A DNA stretch of 64,000 nt from Kribbella voronezhensis (lineage in GTDB: Bacteria > Actinomycetota > Actinomycetes > Propionibacteriales > Kribbellaceae), in the NCBI RefSeq assembly GCF_004365175.1, contig NZ_SOCE01000001.1:5091403-5155402 (forward strand), given 5' to 3'. Each line of letters opens with the position of its first letter. Positions within the stretch are counted from its first letter, which is position 1. Positions 20,001 through 27,300 of the stretch are shown here, piece after piece. The translations under genes were made by a program, and so were the position numbers. The notes under the pieces are model-generated. The model was not told the origin of the DNA, ran no database searches, and saw nothing but the letters and a program-made list of their open reading frames with translations.

Positions 20001-20718
20001 GTTGTGGGGTCCGGCCGACGGGCTGGAGTTCAGCGGGATGCGGATCCGGGACACCTATGCCGACGGCATCAACTTCTCCAACGGCACCAGGAATTCCAAG
20101 GTCTTCAACTCCTCCTTCCGGACGACGGGCGACGACTCGCTGGCCGTCTGGGCGAACAAGTACGTCAAGGACCAGTCGGTCGACATCGGCCACGACAACT
20201 CGTTCACCAACAACACCGTCCAGTTGCCGTGGCGCGCCAATGGCATCGCGATCTACGGCGGCTACGGCAACAAGATCGAGAACAACCTGGTCTACGACAC
20301 GATGAACTATCCGGGCATCATGCTCGCGACCGACCACGATCCGCTGCCGTTCTCCGGGACGACGCTGATCTCCAACAACGGCCTCTACCGCACCGGTGGC
20401 GCGTTCTGGAACGAGGACCAGGAGTTCGGGGCGATCACGCTGTTCCCGTCGAATCTGCCGATCCCCGGCGTCACCATCCGCGACACAGACATCTACGACT
20501 CGACGTACGACGGGATCCAGTTCAAGACCGGCGGTGGTGAGATGCCGAACGTGGCGATCACCAACGTGAGGATCGACAAGTCCAACAACGGCTCCGGCAT
20601 CCTCGCGATGGGCGGCGCCCGCGGCAACGCGGTACTGAGCAATGTGACGGTGACGAACTCCAGAGACGGAGACATCGTCAAGGAGCCCGGCTCCAGCTTC
20701 ACCTTCAGCGGCCAGTAG
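17086..20718 (+). CDS. Secreted multidomain glycoside hydrolase, GH87-like (alpha-1,3-glucanase/mycodextranase)
   Basis: A 1210-residue exported enzyme. Order of domains: signal peptide (1-31, cleaved near ASA), discoidin/F5-8C domain (~35-170), fibronectin type III (~180-262), second discoidin domain (~270-405), two CARDB-like Ig domains (~411-520, ~523-628), a CBM6/35-like domain starting YEAEAANYTG (~636-790), and a right-handed beta-helix (~809-1210). In the helix Asp993 (YADGIN), Asp1016 and Asp1017 (TGDDSLAVW) have the 23/24 spacing reported for the three catalytic Asp of GH87 alpha-1,3-glucanases. It probably attacks fungal or bacterial alpha-glucan. ATG 17086 has ACGGAGGA upstream; a longer start at 17017 would break the signal peptide. 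A perfect hairpin follows. Confidence 0.82.
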   Translation: MRPKQPAWRLMIGLLSAVLLTAGLLPRPASAATTAFTATLTKTLSAASSLGEYPANNAGDGNQNSYWESNNNAFPQWLQADLGATVSVNQAVLKLPASWGARTQTLAVQGSTNGSTFSTIVVSAGYNFAPASNNTVTITFPATSARYVRLSITANTGWPAGQLSEFELYGPDTGGDTQAPTAPGNLALSEPSSGQIRLNWSSSTDNVGVTGYTVYRNNAAVTTVAASVLTFTEAQPASATVEYYVRARDAAGNESGNSNHVRRSGQSGGANLAAGKPIEASSSVFTFVAANANDNNIGTYWESNGYPATLTVKLGSNADLDSIVVKLNPDQAWGARTQSIQVLGREQSATAFTSISARTDYQFNPATNQNSITIPVTGRAADVRLQIFSNTGAPGGQVADLQVIGTPAPNPDLVVTSATWTPASPNETSPITLSATVQNVGSAAAGATSVNFLLGGTVVGTASVAALTAGASATVTANAGTKAEGSYTVAAVVDPTNTIVEQNDTNNTFQAPTQLVIAQAPGPDLQVLGITSNPPNPAVGAQVSFTVSVNNRGTAATGATSVTRLTVGGTTLNTNTASIAAGTTVNVAVSGTWTATNGGATLTATADATNVVAETNETNNAFSRAIVVGRGAAVPYTSYEAEAANYTGTLLTTDALRTFGHTNFATESSGRQSVRLNSTGQYVEFTSTNQTNSIVVRNSIPDSADGQGINATISLYVNGTFAQKLNLSSHNSWLYGNSDGPESLTNTPGGDARRLFDESHALLSSSYPPGTKFKLQRDSGDTASFYIIDLVDLEQVAPALSQPAGCTSITQYGAVPNDGIDDADAIQRAVTDDQNGVISCVWIPPGQWRQEKKILTDDPLNRGQFNQVGISNATIRGAGMWYSQLYSTIEPQNAGGINHPHEGNFGFDIDKFVQISDLAIFGSGRIRGGDGNAEGGVGLNGRFGTGTKITNVWIEHANVAVWVGRDYDNIPELWGPADGLEFSGMRIRDTYADGINFSNGTRNSKVFNSSFRTTGDDSLAVWANKYVKDQSVDIGHDNSFTNNTVQLPWRANGIAIYGGYGNKIENNLVYDTMNYPGIMLATDHDPLPFSGTTLISNNGLYRTGGAFWNEDQEFGAITLFPSNLPIPGVTIRDTDIYDSTYDGIQFKTGGGEMPNVAITNVRIDKSNNGSGILAMGGARGNAVLSNVTVTNSRDGDIVKEPGSSFTFSGQ

Positions 20719-20726
20719 CAGCCGGC

Positions 20727-20763
20727 GAGCCCTCGCAACCTTGTCCCGAGGTTGCGAGGGCTC
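20727..20763. terminator. Bidirectional hairpin terminator
   Basis: A perfect 15-bp stem (gagccctcgcaacct / aggttgcgagggctc) with a 7-base loop sits between the convergent glucanase gene and the peptide synthetase operon. It closes both units. Confidence 0.78.
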
Positions 20764-20769
20764 ACCGCG

Positions 20770-21375
20770 TCACGAAGTACCGAAGATCCGTTCGTACTGC
20801 GTGACGAAGGCCGGCTCGTCGATCAGGAACGGCAGGTCACTGCGGACCATGTGCCGGATCGCGAGCAATGCGACTGGGGCGTGCAACGGGCGAAAGTCCG
20901 GGTTCCACAAACCGCCTGCTTCAGGGGGCAACTGGTGGAACTGGCCGAGCATCAACCCGTCGGCGACGAAGTACGGCTTGAGCCGCAGTTGTACTCCGTC
21001 GATCACCTCGCCCACGGCGTCGTCGTCGAGATCGGGGAAGGCGATCAGGACCGTCTTGAACTGTGCGCCGGCGCCCTCGGTCGGTTCGAGGGTGCCGAAC
21101 CAGTCCTTGTAACGCAGGACCATCTCGGCGACCTGGTCCGGATCAGGCGTGCCCGGATGCACGGCGACGCGGAACAGGTCCTTGCGCAACGAGGCGGAGA
21201 CGAACGGGCAGACAGGACCGTTGCGGCCGAGATCCTCGTGCGGGTTGGTCAGATAGCCGCTGGCCCACTGCAGGATGGTCTCGACGGTTTCGCGTTCCGG
21301 GCTGTGCTCGGCGGGGAGATCGCTGCCGGAGTACAGATGCAGCCCCAACGAGTCAACGCCGGCGTAGGTCAACAT
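20770..21375 (-). CDS. Small CPF-motif protein of the NRPS operon (DUF6875-like)
   Basis: A 201-residue soluble protein. I recognise the pattern NPHEDLGRNGPVCPFVSASL (a Cys-Pro-Phe motif) followed by RVAVHPG and a C-terminal GLWNPDFRPLHAPVALLAIR, which I associate with the DUF6875 family found beside natural-product genes; that name is from memory. Its function is unknown. It begins 2 bases after the stop of NRPS-B and has a strong GGAGGA ribosome binding site (21387-21382), so it is the last gene of the operon. It may tailor, release or check the peptide. The same frame is open upstream as a shadow of the MFS part of NRPS-B, so I start at ATG 21375. Confidence 0.7.
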   Translation of the reverse strand: MLTYAGVDSLGLHLYSGSDLPAEHSPERETVETILQWASGYLTNPHEDLGRNGPVCPFVSASLRKDLFRVAVHPGTPDPDQVAEMVLRYKDWFGTLEPTEGAGAQFKTVLIAFPDLDDDAVGEVIDGVQLRLKPYFVADGLMLGQFHQLPPEAGGLWNPDFRPLHAPVALLAIRHMVRSDLPFLIDEPAFVTQYERIFGTS

Positions 21376-21377
21376 GG

Positions 21378-24300
21378 TCAGTCCTCCACTGCATCGGGTA
21401 GCTGTTGTTCGACCTTGCGAAGTGAGCGGGACGCGAGGCCGACAAGCGACCACGCGACAAGCAGTACGCCAGTGGCCGCGACCACCACGGCCATGCCGCG
21501 GCCGGTGCCGGTGCCGAAGACCGGCCCGAGGACCCGGGCGAGTACGCCGCCCCCGCGCATCGGCGGCTCGAAAACCTTGTCCACCAAGGGCCCGGCGGCC
21601 AGGTAGCCGAGCGGCATGACGACCCGGGCCAGCATCAGGATCGTCGCCAGCACCCGGCCGAGCAGTTCGTGCGGCACCTTCACCTGGACCAGAGCCAGCC
21701 AGTGCGCGTTGATCAGGGCAGCGCAGAACCCGACGCCGAACATGCCGGCGATGGGGAAGAAGGCGGAAGGATGCAGGCCGATCACCACGGAGCTCAGCCC
21801 GATCAGGCCGACGCCGGCGATCATTCCGGTGACTCGTTGTGAGGTGCCGCCCCAGATCGCCATCAGGACGCCGCCGAGCAGGAGCCCGGCGCCTTGGGCC
21901 GCCAGCACCAGCCCGAGCGTCGCCGTACTGCCGAAGGCGAGAACCATCGGGGTGGTGACGACGACCACAACGCCGCCGAGTCCGTTCGCGACCGCGAAGA
22001 AGGCCGCCACGGCGAGCAGGCCGCGGCGTTCGTCGAGGTAGCGCCAGCCGCCGGCGATCTCGGCCAGCCATGGCTCGTCGCGGACGTGGAAGCCGAGGTC
22101 CGGCACCTTCACCACGGCCAGGGTCGCCAATGCCACAACCGAGGTCGCGAGGTCGATCCAGAGCACTCCGCTGAGGCTGAGGGCCAAGAGCAGAACGCCG
22201 CCGAGCAACTGCGAGAAGAGGAGCGCGGCTGCGGTTCCCAGCCCTACCAAGCCGTTCGCCTGTCCCAGATAGCGTTTGGGGACCAACTGGGCGACTGCGG
22301 CGAGATAAGCAGGTTGTCGGAAGGACGAGGTCACCGCGACCACTGTCACGAAGACGTACAGATGCCACAGGGCCAGGGAATCGACTGCCAGCAAGACGAT
22401 CAGCATCGCTGCGGCCGCCACGGCCGTCAGATCGCAGCCCATCATCACGCGACGACGGTTCCACCGGTCGGCGACGGCGCCGGCCAATGGAGCGGTGAGG
22501 ATCACCGGCACGATCGCGAAGGCGGCGATGGTGGCGAGTGCGGTGGCGCGGCCGGTCTGCTGGTAGGCCCAGACGCCGAGCGCGAAGGTCGACAGCCCGG
22601 CACCGATGAGCGAGACGAATTGTCCCGCGGTGACGGTCAGGAAGCCGGGCAGGTTCGCTTGCTGGGTGCGCTGCGAGACAGTGCCTGAGGGTGGCCTGGT
22701 GAGCAGTTCGGCGACTCGGGGATCGCGGTGGAAGAAGTGACCGGCGCCGGGAAGTCCGACCAGCTCCACCACCTCGCCGAACCGGTCCCAGTCGTGTACC
22801 CGTTCCGAGGAGAACCGCGTCGCCTCGTCGAGGTCGCCGACCACCACCCGCAACGGACTTCTCAGCTTGGGCACGTCGTCGGTGAAGGAGTTCGTGAAGT
22901 AGAGCTCACCTTGATCGGCTTGATGCCGGATCGCCTTGGCCACAAAGGCGCGCTCATCCGGCGGTGGCTCTTCGCCAAGGCCGCCGAGAACTCGGAGAGT
23001 GTCCGTGAGCATCCGGTCGGACTGGCGTCGTCCCGGTGCGAGCCGGGCGATCGATCCCAGCACGCCGGGCAGCCGCGTGTTGGGGAACGATGCGCCGAGG
23101 ACAACGGACTCCGGGATCTTGCCCGCCCGCTCGAGTCGCTGCGCGATGGCGACGGCCAGCGCGCTGCCGACGCAGTGACCGTAGAGCATCACCTTGCCTG
23201 GGACCTCGGCGAGAATCCGTTCCGCACAGCGATCGGCCAACTCCGGCAGGGGAATCAGTGCCTCGTCGGGACGCGAGTAGTCGGTGCCTGGCGGCTGGAC
23301 TGCGTAAAGGGCCCAGTTGTCCGGCATGCGTTGCGCCAGGTCGGCGTACACGATGGCGCCGCCGCCTCCGAAGGGTGCTCCGACCACGGTGAGCTCTGCT
23401 TCGGCGGCACCGAGTTTCGTCATCTGCTGCAGGACTTCCGCCGCAGCCCGAGTCCTCGTCTGCAGGTAGTCGGCCAGCGATCGCGCACTGGGACAGCGGA
23501 ACAGGTCGAGGACCGACAGCTCTGGATCGATCGCCCGCACAGCCCGTACTGCGCGGAGCGAGTCACCGCCGACGTCGAAGAATCCGTCGTCGACGCCGAC
23601 CTCGCAGCCGAGCACCTCGCCGAAGACCTTCAGAATCGCCGCTTGCTCCGGGGTCGCGTCCTGGTGTGCTCTGGTGGACGGTGTTGCCGGAGCGGGCAGC
23701 GAGAGCCGGTCGATCTTGCCGTTCGGCGTGGTCGGCAGCCCGGGCAGCCGGACGAACGTTGCCGGCAGCATGTAATCGGGCAGCGTGCCGCGCAGGAACT
23801 CGCGCAGCTCCGCATCGGTGGTTCCGTCGGCGAGTCCGACGACGTACGCGACCAGGCGGTCCTGCCGGACCGTGACGGCCGCCGAGACGATCTCGGGATG
23901 ACCGGTCAGAACGGTCTCGATCTCGCCGACCTCGATCCGGTAGCCGCGGAGCTTGACCTGACCGTCCGCCCGGCCGCGGACCTCGAGCCGGCCGTCGGAG
24001 CGCCACCGGGCCAGATCGCCGGTGCGATAGATCCGGCCGTCGCCGAAGGGGTTCGGCACGAAGCGCTCGGCAGTCAGTTCCGGCTTGCCGTGGTAGCCGA
24101 GGGCGACTCCGGCGCCTCCGATGCACAGCTCGCCGACCGCGCCGAGGGGGACTGGTCGCAACCGGTCGTCCAGCACGTAGACGCAGGTGTTGGAGATCGG
24201 CCGGCCGACGGTGACCTCGGCCGAGGTGATGTGCTCGCGCGTCGACCACACTGTGGTTTCCGTCGGTCCGTAGAGGTTCCAGAGTTCGCCGACCACGCCC

Positions 24301-27300
24301 TGGAGCCGGACGGCCAGGTCGGGCGGCAGCGCCTCTCCGCCACAGACGGCCGTCAGATGAGGATCGCCGGTCCAGCCGGTTTCGAGCAGGAGTTGCCAGC
24401 TCAGCGGAGTCGCCTGCAGGTACGTCGTACCGGTGTCGCGGATCCGCTGGGCCAGCGCCTCGCCGTCGGCTGCGAGTTTCGGACCGCCGATGACGAGGGT
24501 TGCGCCGACGGTCAACGGCAGCAGGAGTTCCTTCACGGACATGTCGAACGACATGCTGGCCACCGAGAGCACGGTGTCCTCAGCCGTCAGGCCAGGCTCT
24601 CCCGCGAACGACGACAGGAGGTTGGCCAGCGCACTGTGCGGGACGACCACACCCTTGGGACGACCGGTCGAGCCGGACGTGTAGATGATGTACGCCGGGT
24701 CGCTGCCGGCCACCGCTTTGTTGGGAGCCGTGGCGGGTGGTAGCGGTTCCCGCAGGTCGACCGAGGGCAGGACCGAGGGCAGGCCGAAGGTCTGGGCGAA
24801 CCCGTCCGTGATCAGCACCGCAGCACCTGAGTCCTCGACCATGAAGGACAGCCGGTCGGCCGGATACTCGGGGTCGAGGGGGAGGTAGGTAGCGCCCAGC
24901 CGGAGTACGGCGAGAATCGCTACGGGCATCCGGATGGATCGCTCCAGCGCGAGCCCGACGACCGTTCCCTTGCCGGCCCCGAGGTCCGCGAGCCGCTGCG
25001 CCAGGGCAGCCGATCGACTGTCCAGCTCGGCGTAGGTGAGCGACTCGCGATCGTCTCGTACGGCGATGCTCTGCGGGCGCTGGGCAGCTTGCCGGACTAC
25101 CCAGTCGGGGGTGAGGCCGCTTGGCAATGGGCGAGTTGTCGCGTTCCACTCGTTGAGGAGCTGTTCGCGTTCGGCTGTGTCGCTGAGCGGCAGGTCGCCC
25201 AGCTTTGATTCCGGCGAGGCCGCGACCGTGATCAGCAGGGTCCGTAGATAGCCCGTCAGACGTTCGGCGGTGGATCGATCGAGGATGTCGCTGTTGTATT
25301 CCAGTGCTCCGCGGAGCCCGCCGTTGTCCTCGGTGAGATACAGCGACAGGTCGGTCCGGGCGACACCGGTGGCCGCGTCGATCGGTTCTACTGTGAGGCC
25401 GGGCAGCTCAAGGGCAGCCGGGGGTGTGTTCTGCAGGACGAACATGGTGGTGAAGACCGGCGTACGGCTCGGATCGCGTGGTACGTCGAGCGTCGTGAGC
25501 AACCGGTCGAACGGCATCGCGGAGTGCTCGAAGCCATCCAGCACGGTACGGCGTACATGCTGCAGGTAGGTCAGGAACGAGAGGTTGCGCTCGGGCTTCG
25601 CCCGCAGCGGCAGGCTGTTCACGAACATGCCGACGACGCGGTTGAGGTCCGGGTGGTCGCGACCGGCGACCGCCGTACCGACCACGACGTCCTCGACTCC
25701 GGCGTACCGGGCAAGTACGACCTGGTAGGCGGCGAGCAGGGTCATGAACAGGGTCACGTCGTTGGAGCGGCTCAGCTCGGAGAGCTTCGCGGTCAGGTCC
25801 GCGTCGAGATCCAGCCAGATCGCGCCGCCGCGATGCGTGGGCAGCGCCGGCCTCGGGTGATCCAGTGGCAGGTCGAGAGAGCTCGGGGCATCCTCCAGTT
25901 CGGATCGCCAGAACTCCTGCGTGGCGTGATAGGTCTTCTCCGTCTCCCACTGGGTGTAGTCGGAGTACGTCACCGGCAGTGGGTCGAACGACTCACCCCG
26001 GTACGCCGCCGAGAGGTCTTCGAGCAGGACCGCGTTCGACCAGCCGTCGCTGGCGATGTGGTGAACGGTCAGCAGCAGAAGGTGTTCGGCTTCCCCAGTT
26101 CGCAACAGGGCAGCACGCAACGGCGGACCGGCCGCGAGATCGAAGCCGTGCCGGAACTCGTCGTCGATCCGCTGCCGGATCGCAGCTGCGGTCCGACCTC
26201 GCAGATCACTGACAGGCAAGGGGATGTCGAGCTCGTCCCGTACGACGGCCCGCGGCTCGCCGCCGACACTCGGGTACGCCGTCCGCAGGATCTCGTGACG
26301 CTCGACGACCGCGGCGAGGGCGGCGCGCAGGGCGTCGTGGTCCAGGTCGCCGGTGAGGCGGAACGCGCTCGGCAGGTTGTTGACCGGGTTGCCTGGGTCG
26401 ACCTGGTCCAGGAACCAGTATCGCTGCTGGCCGTGCGACAACTCGGTCGACCGTCGCTTCCGATGGACCAGCTCGGGGCCGTCGCTGCGGCGCAGTCCGT
26501 CGATGTGATTGGCCAGGGCAACGATCGTGCGATGCTCGAAGAGGTCGCGGACGACGATCGCGACACCGCAATCACGCCGAAGCCTCGCAGCGGCCCGGAT
26601 CGCCAGCAGGGAGTGGCCGCCCAGGTCGAAGAAGTCGGCGTCCGGTGCCGGAGTCGGAATGTCGAGCAGGTCGGCGAAGACGGCAGCGATGCGCTGCTGG
26701 GTCCGGCCGGTCAACGGTCGATCGGCCGGCTCGGCATTCTTGTCGGGCACCGTCAGTGCTGCGAGGTCGACCTTTCCGTTGGGGTTCAGCGGCAGTTCGG
26801 GCAGCACGGTGATGGTCGTGGGCACGAGATGGTCCGGCAACCGCTCCGCCAGCCACTTACGGAGGTCGCCGGGTTCGCGGGTGCTACCGACGTACCCGTG
26901 GAGACTGCCCTCGGCGACCAGAACCGCGGCCGCATCGACCGCCGGATGAGTGGCGAGCACAGCCTCGATCTCGCCGGGCTCGACCCGATGCCCGCGGATC
27001 TTGGTCTGGCGATCGAGCCGTCCGCCGAACTCAACGGTCCCGTCCGGCAGCCACCTCGCGCGATCGCCGGTCGCGTACCGCCCGCCGAATCCGGAGGCCT
27101 CGCCGAGATATCCCCGCGCCACCGCCGGTCCGCGAACGCAGAGTTCTCCCCAGACACCGACCGGCTGCGGCTCACCCTGCCGATCCAGAATGTGCACGGC
27201 TGCATGGCTCAACGGCGTGCCCAGCGGAACACTGGTCGGCCTGCTGCCTTCGGTGGGGATCTCGTAGGCCAGTACTCCGACGGTCGTCTCGGTCGGGCCG

